DNA of 64,000 nucleotides from Streptomyces sp. MMBL 11-1 (GCF_028622875.1 NZ_CP117709.1:1612001-1676000); one strand, 5' to 3'. Shown: positions 7,690-16,207, numbered from the stretch's first letter. The notes: generated by a model from the letters alone, not told the origin. Translations and numbers: made by a program.

Positions 7690-9117
7690 TCAGACGGATT
7701 GGCTCAGGGGGGCGAGGGCGGGTCCCTGGGCGGGGATTCCCGGGTGTCGGGGGGTGAGGCCGAAGGTGGTGAAGGCGGTGCGGTCGGGGAGGGGGTAGGG
7801 GTGGGCGCCGGTGAGGTTGTTGAGGATGGTGGCGCTGCGCCAGGCGGCGAGTCCGAGGTCGGGGGCGCCGACTCCGTGGGTGTGGCGTTCGGCGTTCTGT
7901 ACGTAGACGTGTCCGGTGACGGCGGGGTCGAGGACGAGGCGGTACTGGTCGTCGATGCGGGGGCGGTGGGAGGCGTCGCGGCTGAGGTAGGGGCCGAGGC
8001 TGCCGAGGACGGCGTCGAGGGGGCGTTCGCGGTAGCCGGTGGCGAGGATGACGGCGTCGGTGGTGAGGCGGGCGCGGGTGCCCTGCTGGGTGTGTTCGAG
8101 GTGGAGTTCCACGCGGGAGTCGGCGACGCGTCCGGCGGTGCGGACGTGGACGCCGGGGGTGAGGGTGGCGTCGGGCCAGCCGCCGTGGAGGGTGCGGCGG
8201 TAGAGCTCGTCGTGGATGGCGGCGATGGTGTCGGCGTCGATGCCTTTGTGGAGCTGCCATTGGCGGGGGACGAGTTCGTCGCGGGCGGTTTCGGGGAGGG
8301 CGTGGAAGTAGCGGCTGTAGTCGGGGGTGAAGTGTTCGAGGCCGAGTTTGGAGTACTCCATGGGGGCGAAGGCCTGGGTGCGGGCGAGCCAGTGGATCTT
8401 CTCGGCGCCTTCGGGGCGGGCGCGCAGGAGGTCGAGGAAGATCTCGGCGCCGGACTGGCCTGATCCGATGACGGTGATGTGTTCGGCGGTGAGGAGCCGT
8501 GTCCGGTGGCGGAGGTAGTCGGCGGAGTGGAGTACGGGGACGGTTTCGGCTTCGGCGAGGGGTTTGAGGGGGTCGGGGACGAAGGGTTCGGTGCCGATGC
8601 CGAGGGCGATGTGGCGGGCGTAGGCGCGGCCGAGGGCTTCGGCTTCGCCGTCGCGGTCGAGTTGGGTGAAGTCGACTTCGAAGAGGGCGCGTTCGGTGTT
8701 CCAGCGGACGGCGTCGACCTGGTGGCCGAAGTGGAGGCCGGGGAGTTGTTCGCTGACCCAGCGGCAGTAGGCGTCGTATTCGGCTCGTTGGATGTGGAAG
8801 CGCTCGGCGAAGTAGAAGGGGAAGAGGCGGTCGCGGGTGCGCAGGTAGTTGAGGAAGCTCCAGGGGCTGGTGGGGTCGGCGAGGGTGACGAGGTCGGCGA
8901 GGAAGGGGACTTGGAGGCTGGCGCCGTCGAGGAGGAGGCCGGGGTGCCAGTGGAAGGCGGGGCGTTGTTCGTAGAAGGTCGCGGCGAGGGGGCGGGGGTC
9001 GTCGGTGCTCGCGGGGAGGTTGTGGGCGAGTGCGGCGAGGGAGAGGTTGAAGGGGCCGATGCCGATGCCGACGAGGTCGTGGGGCTGGTCGGGGGCGGGG
9101 GCGGGCCGGGCGGTCAT
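7690..9117 (-). CDS. Lysine/ornithine/diamine N-hydroxylase (flavin monooxygenase, DesB/IucD type)
   Basis: The 475-residue protein is an FAD- and NADPH-dependent amine N-hydroxylase that makes the N-hydroxy group of hydroxamate siderophores. It has the FAD motif 'LVGIGIGPFNLSLAAL' at about residue 15, 'FHWHPGLLLDGASLQVPFL' for substrate and flavin contact, the NADPH motif 'ITVIGSGQSGAEIFLDLL' near 210, and the ATG-containing 'AVILATGYRERPL' near 375. The ATG start at 9117 overlaps the stop of the decarboxylase gene upstream by 4 bases, so the two are translationally coupled. In the desferrioxamine pathway the equivalent enzyme hydroxylates cadaverine. No acyltransferase or IucA/IucC synthetase follows; the next gene is a convergent transporter. 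Confidence 0.9.
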   Translation of the reverse strand: MTARPAPAPDQPHDLVGIGIGPFNLSLAALAHNLPASTDDPRPLAATFYEQRPAFHWHPGLLLDGASLQVPFLADLVTLADPTSPWSFLNYLRTRDRLFPFYFAERFHIQRAEYDAYCRWVSEQLPGLHFGHQVDAVRWNTERALFEVDFTQLDRDGEAEALGRAYARHIALGIGTEPFVPDPLKPLAEAETVPVLHSADYLRHRTRLLTAEHITVIGSGQSGAEIFLDLLRARPEGAEKIHWLARTQAFAPMEYSKLGLEHFTPDYSRYFHALPETARDELVPRQWQLHKGIDADTIAAIHDELYRRTLHGGWPDATLTPGVHVRTAGRVADSRVELHLEHTQQGTRARLTTDAVILATGYRERPLDAVLGSLGPYLSRDASHRPRIDDQYRLVLDPAVTGHVYVQNAERHTHGVGAPDLGLAAWRSATILNNLTGAHPYPLPDRTAFTTFGLTPRHPGIPAQGPALAPLSQSV

Positions 9118-10574
9118 CGCGGGGTGTCGCTTTCCGTGAGGTGAGGGGTGGGGTGGTTCGCGGTGGGGGTGGCGGGTGGGTGGGTGACGTGGTTGGTGAT
9201 GAGGTCGGCGGTGGTGTCGGTGATGAGGTCGAGGAGTGCTCGGAGGTCCTGGGGGGTGGTGTGGGGGTTGAGGAGGGTTGCTTTGAGCCAGAGGCGGCCT
9301 TCGGCGTGGGCGCGGCCGAGGACGGCGTGGCCGCGTTGGAGGAGGGTGCGGCGGACGGTGGCGACGGTGTGGTCGTCGGCGTCGGTGGGGCGGAGGAGGA
9401 CGGTGCTGATGGTGGGGCGGTCGTAGAGGTCGAGGGTGGGGGTTTGGGTGATGAGGTCGGCGAGGTGGTGGGCGGTGGTGAGGGTGCGGTCGATGAGGTC
9501 GGCGAGTCCGGTGCGGCCGAGGGCTTGGAGGGTGACGGCGATCTTGAGGGCGTCGGGGCGGCGGGTGGTGCGCAGGGAGCGGCCGAGGAGGTCGGGGAGG
9601 CCGGCTTCGGTGTCGTCGTCGGCGTTGAGGTAGGGGGCGTGGTGGTGGAGGGGGGTGAGGTGGTGGCGTTCGGGTACGGCGAGGAGGCCGGCGCTTGCGG
9701 GTTGCCAGCCGAGTTTGTGCAGGTCGAGGGTGACGCTGTGGGCGCGGTCGAGGCCGTGGAGGAGGGGGCGGTGGGTGGGGCTGAAGAGGAGGGGTCCGCC
9801 GTAGGCGGCGTCGATGTGGAGTTCGGCGCCGTGGGTGGTGCAGAGGTCGGCGATGGCGTCGAGGGGGTCGATCTCGCCGGTGTCGGTGGTGCCGGCGGTG
9901 GCGACGACGAGGAGGGGGCGGTGGAGTTCGGTGAGGGCTTCGTCGAGTGCGGCGAGGTCGAGGGTGCCGGTGGGGGCGGGGACGATGACGGGTTCGGGGA
10001 GGCCGAGGAGCCAGGCGGCGCGGGTGACGCTGTGGTGGGCGTTGGCGCCGCAGATGGTCTGTACGGGGCCGTGGCGTTCGCGGGCGAGGAGGAGGGCGAG
10101 TTGGTTGGCTTCGGTGCCGCCGGTGGTGATGACGGCGTCGGGTGAGCGGGTGTGGGGGTAGATCTCTGCGGCGAGTGCGGTGGTGAGGTCGGCTTCGAGG
10201 GTGGAGGCGGCGGGGGCCTGGTCCCAGGAGTCCATGGAGGGGTTGAGGGCGCTGGCGGCGAGGTCGGCTGCTGCTGCCAGGGCGAGGGGTGGGGTGTGGA
10301 GGTGGGCGGCGCAGTGGGGGTGGGCGGGGTCGGCGGCGCCTGCGGCGAGGGCGGTGACGAGGGTGCGGAGGGCGTGGTGGGGGCCGGTGCCGTGGTCGGG
10401 GATGAGGGGGTGGGTGGCGGTGCGGGTGCGGGGTGTGACGGTGTCGGGTCCGCCGGCGGGGAGGGGGCCGCCGCGGAGGGTCGCGCCGTCGTGGAGTGCG
10501 GTGAGGACGGTGTCGATGAGGGGGCGGAGGGCGGCGGGGCCCGTGGTGCCTCCGGCGAGGGGTGGGGTGGGCAT
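9114..10574 (-). CDS. PLP-dependent decarboxylase (lysine/diaminobutyrate type, DesA-like)
   Basis: The 486-residue fold-type I PLP enzyme should decarboxylate a basic amino acid (lysine to cadaverine in DesA). Visible landmarks are 'AVITTGGTEANQLALLLAR' (phosphate-binding loop), 'LLVVATAGTTDTGEIDPL', 'ELHIDAAYGGPLLFSP' with the Asp that pairs with the PLP nitrogen, and 'VTLDLHKLGWQP' with the Schiff-base Lys. Length is usual for the group II decarboxylase family. The ATG at 10574 has GAAGGA about 11 bases upstream. It is the first gene of a two-gene unit with the N-hydroxylase. No inverted repeat resembling a DmdR/IdeR iron box is seen in the 400 bp upstream, which is unexpected for a siderophore operon. 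Confidence 0.88.
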   Translation of the reverse strand: MPTPPLAGGTTGPAALRPLIDTVLTALHDGATLRGGPLPAGGPDTVTPRTRTATHPLIPDHGTGPHHALRTLVTALAAGAADPAHPHCAAHLHTPPLALAAAADLAASALNPSMDSWDQAPAASTLEADLTTALAAEIYPHTRSPDAVITTGGTEANQLALLLARERHGPVQTICGANAHHSVTRAAWLLGLPEPVIVPAPTGTLDLAALDEALTELHRPLLVVATAGTTDTGEIDPLDAIADLCTTHGAELHIDAAYGGPLLFSPTHRPLLHGLDRAHSVTLDLHKLGWQPASAGLLAVPERHHLTPLHHHAPYLNADDDTEAGLPDLLGRSLRTTRRPDALKIAVTLQALGRTGLADLIDRTLTTAHHLADLITQTPTLDLYDRPTISTVLLRPTDADDHTVATVRRTLLQRGHAVLGRAHAEGRLWLKATLLNPHTTPQDLRALLDLITDTTADLITNHVTHPPATPTANHPTPHLTESDTPR

Positions 10575-10879
10575 GGGTGGGGTGGTCCTTCGGGTGCGGG
10601 GGGTCTCTTGTCGGCCTGTCCCGGGTTTCGGGCGGCGCGGCCGAAGAGCCCAACGATCCGAACTCGCATGGGGTACTGGTGATCGGTGTGGCCTGGTTGG
10701 GGAGGGGCGGGATGGTAGGGGCGTGCGGTTGTGGGGTGGGGGTGCGGTTGTGGGACGGACGGGGGTGCGTGTGGGGGCGGGGGCTGGGCGGGTTTCGGGC
10801 CGAGCGGCCGGGGCGGGGTGGAGGGGCCGCCCCTTTCTCCCTTCCTCGCCCACGCTCTTGCTCTTGCTCTTGCTCGATG
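10575..10879. other. Gap: upstream region of the decarboxylase, no gene seen
   Basis: The G-rich non-coding stretch has low-complexity tracts. Close to its right end (10851-10875) the hexamer GCTCTT repeats three times in tandem, followed by a partial copy. I see no iron-box-like dyad and no convincing -10/-35 pair. Confidence 0.4.
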
Positions 10880-10907
10880 AGTGAATTGCAGATTTCGGCA
10901 ATTCACT
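10880..10907. promoter_or_regulatory. Perfect 10-bp inverted repeat, possible operator or leader hairpin
   Basis: AGTGAATTGC (10880-10889) and GCAATTCACT (10898-10907) are exact reverse complements separated by 8 nt. The dyad is A+T-rich in a very G+C-rich setting. It lies about 93 bp before the ATP-binding protein's chosen start, or inside that gene if the alternative ATG at 10877 is used. It could be a regulator's site in the gap between the decarboxylase pair and the ATP-binding gene. Confidence 0.5.
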
Positions 10908-10999
10908 ACATGCTGTACGGGTCGTTTCGCCGTCGGCGCGCGGCCCCCGCGCGGCTCTCCGGCCCGCGGCGGTGGTTTTCCTGTCCGGGAGTCCGCCCG

Positions 11000-11434
11000 A
11001 TGATCACGCCGCCCGACACGTTGCCGTACCGGCATGTGCTGACGCTGCCCGCGATGGGGCCGGCCGTGCGCATCGCCCGTGAGACGGCCGAGCAGGTGCT
11101 GCTGGAGTGGGGGGTGGGCGACGCGTGCCGGGATCCGGCGTTGCTGATCCTCAGCGAGCTGGTGGCCAACAGTGTGCGGCATGCGGCGGTGCTCTCGCCG
11201 AACGTGACGGTGGTGTTCGCGGGCGGGCCGGGCACCTTCGCGTTCGGCGTGCACGACCGTCACCCCTATCGGCCGGCGCTGTTCGCGTCCGCCGGGACGG
11301 CGCCGGGCCGGGGTCTGGCCACCGTCATGGAGCTGACCCACGGTCTTGGCGGCAGTGCGGTGGTGCGGGGCGATGTCGACGAGGGCGGCAAGAGCATCTG
11401 GATCACCCTTCCGCTGCGGCCCGGCGGCCGGTGA
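11000..11434 (+). CDS. ATP-binding protein, RsbW-like HATPase (anti-sigma-factor type)
   Basis: The 144-residue single-domain protein is of the GHKL/HATPase type that is very numerous in Streptomyces. The N-box is seen in 'LLILSELVANSVRHA' (Glu and Asn for Mg-ATP), the next box in 'FGVHDRHPYRPAL', and the glycine-rich lid in 'PGRGLATVMELTHGLG'. Such proteins act as serine kinases on anti-anti-sigma factors, or simply bind ATP; the partner is unknown. The ATG at 11000 (MITPPDTLPYRH) matches the usual start of the domain. An in-frame ATG at 10877 would add 41 residues. A 20-bp tandem repeat follows the stop. Confidence 0.82.
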   Translation: MITPPDTLPYRHVLTLPAMGPAVRIARETAEQVLLEWGVGDACRDPALLILSELVANSVRHAAVLSPNVTVVFAGGPGTFAFGVHDRHPYRPALFASAGTAPGRGLATVMELTHGLGGSAVVRGDVDEGGKSIWITLPLRPGGR

Positions 11435-11436
11435 GC

Positions 11437-11476
11437 GGACTGTCGGGGGGCTGCCCGGACTGTCGGGCGGCTGCCC
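11437..11476. repeat. Two tandem 20-bp repeats
   Basis: Units 11437-11456 and 11457-11476 (GGACTGTCGGG then GGCTGCCC) differ at one base only. They begin two bases after the stop codon of the ATP-binding gene and lie before the ArsR gene. Confidence 0.7.
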
Positions 11477-11617
11477 GGGCCGTTGGGTGACTTCGGGGGC
11501 GGGTGTGGTCCCCGGGTGCGTCCGTGGAGCGCGAAGGCGCGAGGATGACCCCATGGAGAAGAGTTCTGGTCAGCTGGGGTGCGCCGGGTTCCCGGTGTGC
11601 GGAACGGGGCCGCGCCG

Positions 11618-12019
11618 GTGAGCACGCCGCTGTACCGATTGAAGGCGGAGTTCTTCAAGACGCTGGGGCACCCGGTCCGGATCAGGGTGCTCGAACTGCT
11701 CAGTGAACGTGAGCACGCGGTCTCGGAGATGCTGAACGAGGTGGGGGTCGAGGCCGCCCATCTCTCCCAGCAGCTCGCCGTGTTGCGCCGCGCCGGTCTC
11801 GTGACGGCCCGGCGGGAGGGATCGGCGGTCCACTACACGCTGGCCGACCCGGGGGTGGCGGAGCTGCTGCGGGTGGCGCGGACGATCCTGACCGGGGTGC
11901 TGGCGGGCCAGGCGGAGCTGCTGGCCGATCTGCGGGCGGCGGGCGGCTCCGGGGACGACGCCCCGGAGGACGCCCCGGACGAGACCCCGGACGCGGGCCA
12001 CGACGACGGCGGCCGCTGA
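11618..12019 (+). CDS. ArsR-family winged-helix transcriptional regulator
   Basis: The 133-residue protein has the ArsR fold: 'LYRLKAEFFKTLGHPVRIRVLELL' at the N-terminus, then 'VSEMLNEVGVEAAHLSQQLAVLRRAGLV' with the recognition helix, and the wing 'TARREGSAVHYTLADPGVAELL'. No metal-binding Cys pair (CxC) is present in the recognition helix, so it is probably not a classic metal sensor; related Streptomyces proteins often control neighbouring transporters or sense redox state. The tail is acidic (about 30 residues of Asp, Pro and Glu). GTG 11618 is favoured; GTG 11579 would add 13 residues without similarity. Confidence 0.85.
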   Translation: MSTPLYRLKAEFFKTLGHPVRIRVLELLSEREHAVSEMLNEVGVEAAHLSQQLAVLRRAGLVTARREGSAVHYTLADPGVAELLRVARTILTGVLAGQAELLADLRAAGGSGDDAPEDAPDETPDAGHDDGGR

Positions 12020-12047
12020 TCTCCGTACGGTCCGGGTGGGCCCGTCC

Positions 12048-12089
12048 CGGCCGCGGGGCGGGAAGCGGTTCCTTCCCGCCCCGCGGCCG
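12048..12089. terminator. Strong bidirectional hairpin, 18-bp perfect stem
   Basis: The left arm at 12048-12065 and the right arm at 12072-12089 are exact reverse complements with a 6-nt loop. It lies in the 80-bp gap between the convergent arsR-type gene and pepN, where it can stop both transcripts. Confidence 0.85.
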
Positions 12090-12100
12090 TACGCGTCGGG

Positions 12101-14692
12101 TCAGCCGGTCGCGGCGGCGGCGGTCCGTACGGCGAGGGCGCGGCGGAGGTCGTCGAGCTGGTCGACGAGCTTGCGGCGCAGGGCGGGGATGAGGTCCGGG
12201 TCGTCCAGGGCGCGGGTGCCGGTGCCGAGGCTCCCCGGGTCGACGGCGAACGCGGGGAAGGCGTGGCGTCCGGCGGCCTCGGCGATGGCGGGTCCCCGGC
12301 GGGCTGCCAGTGCGATCGCGTCGGGGTAGAAGCGGGGCACGTATGCGGCGAGGAGCTCTTCCTGGCCGGGCTGCCAGAAGCCCTGGGCGGTGGCGGTGAA
12401 GAGGTAGTTGGACAGGGAGTCGTCGGTGAACAGCGCGTCCCAGGCGGCGGCTTTGGCCTCGGCGGTGGGCAGCGCGGCACGGCAGCGGGCGGCGCCTTCG
12501 CGGCCGGTGGCGCTCGGGTCCGCGGCCAGCGCGGTGGCGATGGCGGACTCGTCGGTGGCGCCGAGGACGGCGAGCCGGGTGAGGATGCGCCAGCGCAGCT
12601 CGGGGTCGAGCTCGGGGCCGCCGTGGACGGTGCCTTCGTCGAGCCAGCTCCGGAGCGTGTCGGGCTGGGTGGCGGCGTCGATGAAGTGGCGTACGGCGAT
12701 GAGGCGGAGGCCCGGCTGTGAGCCGTCCTCGGTGCGGCGGATGAGGTCGCGGCAGAGGTCGGTGAGGGTGGCGCGGGCGGCGGGCAGGTCTTCGGGGTTG
12801 GTGTAACGGTCGACGACCTGGCCGGCGGCGAAGGACAGGACGCCCTGGACGAGCGCGAGGTCGGTCTCGTGCGGGAGGTGCCTGCGGGCGGTCGCGAGGT
12901 AGGTGGCGGGAGGGAGCTGCGCGTCGCGGACCATGTCGCGCGCCGTGTTCCAGAGGACGGCCCGGGTGAGGGCGTCGGGGATGCCGGAGAGGCTGGTCAG
13001 GACGGTGTCCCAGGAGGCGGTGTCCAGGCGGACCTTGGCGTAGGTGAGGTCGCCGTCGTTGAGGACGACGAGGGCGGGGCGGCGGCCGGGGCGGATCGTG
13101 GGCGTTCCGTCGCCGGGTACGTCGATCTCGAAGCGGTCGCGGGGGGCGAGGTGGCCGGGGCCGGCCTGGGTGTTCAGGGCGTGGTCGTAGGCGCCGACGG
13201 TGATGCGGTGGGGGCGGGAGCCCTCGCGGGTGACGGTGAGGGCCCAGGACTGCCCGGTGCCGTTGCCGTTCGGCGCGGGTTCGGCGGTCTCGGGGGTGCC
13301 GATCCTGGCGGTGAGGGTGTCGATGCCGGTGGTGCGCAGCCACTGCTCGGCCCAGGCGTGGACGTCGCGGTCGGTGGCGGAGGCCAGGTTGTCGATGAAG
13401 TCGGCGAGGGTGGCGTTGGCGAACTTGTGGCGGGCGAAGTGGGTGTTGATGCCGGCCAGGAAGTCCTTCTCGCCGAGCCAGGCGACGAGTTGGCGCAGTG
13501 CGGACGCGCCCTTGGCGTAGCTGATGCCGTCGAAGTTGAGGAGGGCGGACGCGGTGTCGGGGACGGCGTCGGGGTCCGGGGCGACGGGGTGGGTGGAGGG
13601 GCGCTGGTCGGCGTCGTAGCCCCAGCCCTTGCGGGCGACGCCGAAGTCGACCCAGGTGTCGGGGAAGGGGGTCTCTCCCGCGGAGACGGAGTGGAGGGCT
13701 CGGGGAAGGGTCGCCTCGGTGAGCGTCTGGTAGCCCATGTACTCGGCGAAGGACTCGTTGAGCCAGATGTCGTCCCACCAGGTCAGGGTCACGAGGTCGC
13801 CGAACCACATGTGGGCCATCTCGTGGGCGATGACCATGGCGCGGGTCTGGCGCTCGGTGTCGGTGACGGCGGAGCGGTAGACGAACTCGTCGCGGAAGGT
13901 GACGAGTCCGGGGTTCTCCATGGCGCCCGCGTTGAACTCGGGGACGAAGGCCTGGTCGTAGGAGTCGAACGGGTAGGGCTCGTCGAACTTCTCGTGGTAG
14001 CGGTCGTACAGGGCGCGGGTGATGTCGAGGATCTCGTCGGCGTCGGCGTCCAGGTAGGGCGCGAGGGAGCGGCGGCAGTGGATACCGAAGGGCAGCCCGG
14101 CGTGCTCGGTGGTGATCGAGTGCCAGGGGCCCGCGGCGATCGCGACGAGGTAGGTGGAGACGAGGGGTGTGGCGGCGATGGTCCAGCGCCCCTGGCCCGT
14201 GTGTTCGGCGACGCCGTTGCCGAGGACGGTCCAGCCTTCGGGGGCGGTGACGTCGATGGCGAAGACGGACTTGAGGTCGGGCTGGTCGAAGGCGGCGAAG
14301 ACGCGTTGGACGTCCTCCATGAACAGCTGGGTGTAGAGGTAGGTCTCGCCGTCGGTGGGGTCGGTGAAGCGGTGCATGCCCTCGCCGGTGCGGGAGTAGC
14401 GCATCGCGGCGTCGACGTGCAGTTCGTGGGGGCCGGCGGTGATGCCGGTGAGGGGGTAGCGGTTGCCGTCGAGGAGGGCGGGGTCCAGGGGGTGTCCGTC
14501 GAGACTGATCGAGCGCAGGGTGGCGGGCTTGACCTCGACGAAGGTGTCTCCGGCCGCGCGGGCGGTGAACCGGATGACGGTGCGGGAGTCGAAGGTCTCC
14601 TCGCCGGTGGTGAGGTCGAGGGCGATCGTGTACCGCTCCACGTCGAGGAACTGGGCTCGGGTCTGCGCTTCGTCGCGCGTCAGTACGGACAT
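12101..14692 (-). CDS. pepN: Aminopeptidase N (M1 zinc metallopeptidase)
   Basis: The 863-residue protein removes N-terminal amino acids from peptides. The exopeptidase motif 'GAMENPG' and the zinc site 'HEMAHMWFGDLVTLTWWDDIWLNE' (HExxH plus the Glu 19 residues on) lie at about 245-305. They are preceded by the saddle domain ('YTIALDLTTGEETFDSRTV') and followed by the long C-terminal helical ERAP1-like domain. Size and order match the actinobacterial PepN family. The ATG at 14692 starts 'MSVLTRDEAQTRAQFLDV', a typical start. No signal peptide is visible, so it is cytosolic. It is convergent with the ArsR gene and separated from the chorismate mutase gene by a repeat region. Confidence 0.96.
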   Translation of the reverse strand: MSVLTRDEAQTRAQFLDVERYTIALDLTTGEETFDSRTVIRFTARAAGDTFVEVKPATLRSISLDGHPLDPALLDGNRYPLTGITAGPHELHVDAAMRYSRTGEGMHRFTDPTDGETYLYTQLFMEDVQRVFAAFDQPDLKSVFAIDVTAPEGWTVLGNGVAEHTGQGRWTIAATPLVSTYLVAIAAGPWHSITTEHAGLPFGIHCRRSLAPYLDADADEILDITRALYDRYHEKFDEPYPFDSYDQAFVPEFNAGAMENPGLVTFRDEFVYRSAVTDTERQTRAMVIAHEMAHMWFGDLVTLTWWDDIWLNESFAEYMGYQTLTEATLPRALHSVSAGETPFPDTWVDFGVARKGWGYDADQRPSTHPVAPDPDAVPDTASALLNFDGISYAKGASALRQLVAWLGEKDFLAGINTHFARHKFANATLADFIDNLASATDRDVHAWAEQWLRTTGIDTLTARIGTPETAEPAPNGNGTGQSWALTVTREGSRPHRITVGAYDHALNTQAGPGHLAPRDRFEIDVPGDGTPTIRPGRRPALVVLNDGDLTYAKVRLDTASWDTVLTSLSGIPDALTRAVLWNTARDMVRDAQLPPATYLATARRHLPHETDLALVQGVLSFAAGQVVDRYTNPEDLPAARATLTDLCRDLIRRTEDGSQPGLRLIAVRHFIDAATQPDTLRSWLDEGTVHGGPELDPELRWRILTRLAVLGATDESAIATALAADPSATGREGAARCRAALPTAEAKAAAWDALFTDDSLSNYLFTATAQGFWQPGQEELLAAYVPRFYPDAIALAARRGPAIAEAAGRHAFPAFAVDPGSLGTGTRALDDPDLIPALRRKLVDQLDDLRRALAVRTAAAATG

Positions 14693-14728
14693 GGCCCCAT
14701 GCTGCCGTACGGGGGGCGGCGCGCGCAG

Positions 14729-14910
14729 TGGGGTTCTCCGTGGGCGGACGGGGCGGTCCGGGCGGGCGCCGCGGGGCGGGTCTCGCGGTGGGCGTCCCCC
14801 GGAGCGGACGGGGCGGGTTTCGCGGTGGGCGTGCGTCCCCGGGGTCTCGCGGTGGGGTGTCCTCGGGGCAGGCGTGGCGGGTCTCGCGCGGGCTCTCCCC
14901 CGGGGCGGGC
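14729..14910. repeat. Imperfect tandem repeats between chorismate mutase and pepN
   Basis: A core close to GGGTCTCGCGGTGGG recurs at about 14778, 14816, 14842 and 14879, with a more diverged copy near 14732. Spacing is about 37-46 bp, once 26 bp. Each copy is followed by a C-rich run and often by GGAGCGGACGGGG. The stretch fills most of the 220-bp gap and shows no open frame with coding bias. Confidence 0.7.
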
Positions 14911-14913
14911 CGG

Positions 14914-15276
14914 TCAGGCTTCGGCGGCGGTGCCCGTCGTGCCCCCGGTCCGGCCGGCGGCGTAGCCGTTCTCCGCTTCGTCGGCGATGCGCTCGTGGTG
15001 GCGGATCACCTCGGCGATGATGAAGGTGAGGAGCTTCTCGGCGAACGCCGGGTCCAGGTTCGCGCTCTGCGCCAGCTGCCGGAGCCGGGCGATCTGGCGG
15101 GTCTCCCGGGCGGGGTCGGCGGGCGGCAGTTTGTGGTCCGCCTTGAGGCGGCCGACCTGCTGGGTGGCCTTGAAGCGTTCGGCCAGCATGTGGACGACGG
15201 CGGCGTCGATGTTGTCGATGCTCTCCCGCAGCCGGTTCAGCTCGGCGCGTACGGACACGTCGGTTTCGCTACTCAT
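14914..15276 (-). CDS. Chorismate mutase (AroQ class)
   Basis: The 120-residue all-helical AroQ-type enzyme converts chorismate to prephenate for Phe and Tyr synthesis. 'ELNRLRESIDNIDAAVVHMLAERFKATQQVGRLK' gives the first long helix with the catalytic Arg and Lys, 'RETRQIARLRQLAQ' the second, and 'FIIAEVIRHHERIAD' the third with the active-site Glu. The ATG at 15276 is preceded by a reasonable leader. The last 15 residues are low-complexity. It is monofunctional: no prephenate dehydratase or dehydrogenase domain is fused. Confidence 0.93.
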   Translation of the reverse strand: MSSETDVSVRAELNRLRESIDNIDAAVVHMLAERFKATQQVGRLKADHKLPPADPARETRQIARLRQLAQSANLDPAFAEKLLTFIIAEVIRHHERIADEAENGYAAGRTGGTTGTAAEA

Positions 15277-15328
15277 GGTCAGCGAGCTTAGACGTACCGG
15301 AGATCGAGGGAATCTTCGACCGCCGCGC

Positions 15329-16207
15329 TCACGTGGTGATCGTCGGTGGGTCGCCGGGATCGGGCACCCGGTCGCTCCAGCCGCCGGGCACGCTGCGGCC
15401 CTGCTGTTCGCGGAAGCGGACGGGGGCGGTGCCGACCCGGCGGGCGAAGAGCCGGGAGAAGTAGGCGGGGTCGTCGTAGCCGACGCGGCGGGCCACGGCG
15501 GCGACGGGGAGGTCGGTGGCGGCGAGGAGTTCCTTGGCCCGGCCCAGGCGGATGCCCAGCAGGTAGTCCTTGGGGCTGCACCCGGCGCCGCGCCGTACGG
15601 CGGTGCGCAGTTCGGCGGGGGTCATGCCGTGCCGGGCGGCGTGCTCGGCGACGGTGAGCGGCTGGTACGCGTCGCGGGCCAGCGCCTGGAGCACCGGGTC
15701 GCCGTCGGGGCCGATGTCGGCGCGGGCGCGGCGCAGGGAGACCAGGAGTTCATGGACGGCGGCCCCGGTCTCCACCTCCAGGAGGGGGTTGCCGCGCCGG
15801 GCGGCGCGCACGATGCGTCCGACGGCGGCGCGGGGTGCGGCGGTGTCGGAGAGGGGGACGAGGGGGCGCTCGGGCTCGATGTAGCCGAGTTCGGTGTACG
15901 TGGTGGTGGCGGGGCCGGTGAAGTCGACGAAGCTCTCGTCCCAGCCGGTGCCGGGGTCGGCGCCGTAGTGGTGGGGGGTGCCGGGGGTCAGCCAGATGAG
16001 GCTGGGGCCGGTGACGGGGGTGCGGCGGCCGTCGGGTCCCTTGAACCAGCCGGTACCGGAGTTGACGATCACGGCGACGTGGTGGTCGAGGGTGCGGGGT
16101 CCGATGGTGGGCAGCGCGCCGTGCTGGAGGCCGACGCCGAGGCAGACGAGGCCCAGGCGGTGGTGGAGCGGGCTCGGGGTGAAGAAGCGCATCCAGGTGT
16201 GGTACAT
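15329..16207 (-). CDS. AraC-family transcriptional regulator
   Basis: The 292-residue protein has an N-terminal cupin-type sensor ('LDHHVAVIVNSGTGWFKGPDGR', then 'PSLIWLTPGTPHHYG') and a C-terminal pair of helix-turn-helix motifs. The first HTH is 'LTVAEHAARHGMTPAELRTAVRR'. The second ends in the AraC signature 'VAAVARRVGYDDPAYFSRLFARRVGTAPVRFR'. The ATG at 16207 has GAGGAAGGA about 6 bases upstream. It is divergent from a GH35 beta-galactosidase with about 200 bp between them, so it is the natural candidate regulator of that gene, probably responding to a sugar. Confidence 0.92.
   Translation of the reverse strand: MYHTWMRFFTPSPLHHRLGLVCLGVGLQHGALPTIGPRTLDHHVAVIVNSGTGWFKGPDGRRTPVTGPSLIWLTPGTPHHYGADPGTGWDESFVDFTGPATTTYTELGYIEPERPLVPLSDTAAPRAAVGRIVRAARRGNPLLEVETGAAVHELLVSLRRARADIGPDGDPVLQALARDAYQPLTVAEHAARHGMTPAELRTAVRRGAGCSPKDYLLGIRLGRAKELLAATDLPVAAVARRVGYDDPAYFSRLFARRVGTAPVRFREQQGRSVPGGWSDRVPDPGDPPTITT

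Noticed and set aside
10575..10879. Iron box (DmdR/IdeR type) before the decarboxylase
   Set aside because: Looked for a TTAGGTTAGGCT-like dyad; nothing close was found by eye.
7397..11554. 1385-codon minus-strand open frame across the siderophore pair and SulP
   Set aside because: A Pro/Arg/Ser-rich shadow of two real genes on the same strand in another frame; no recognisable motif.
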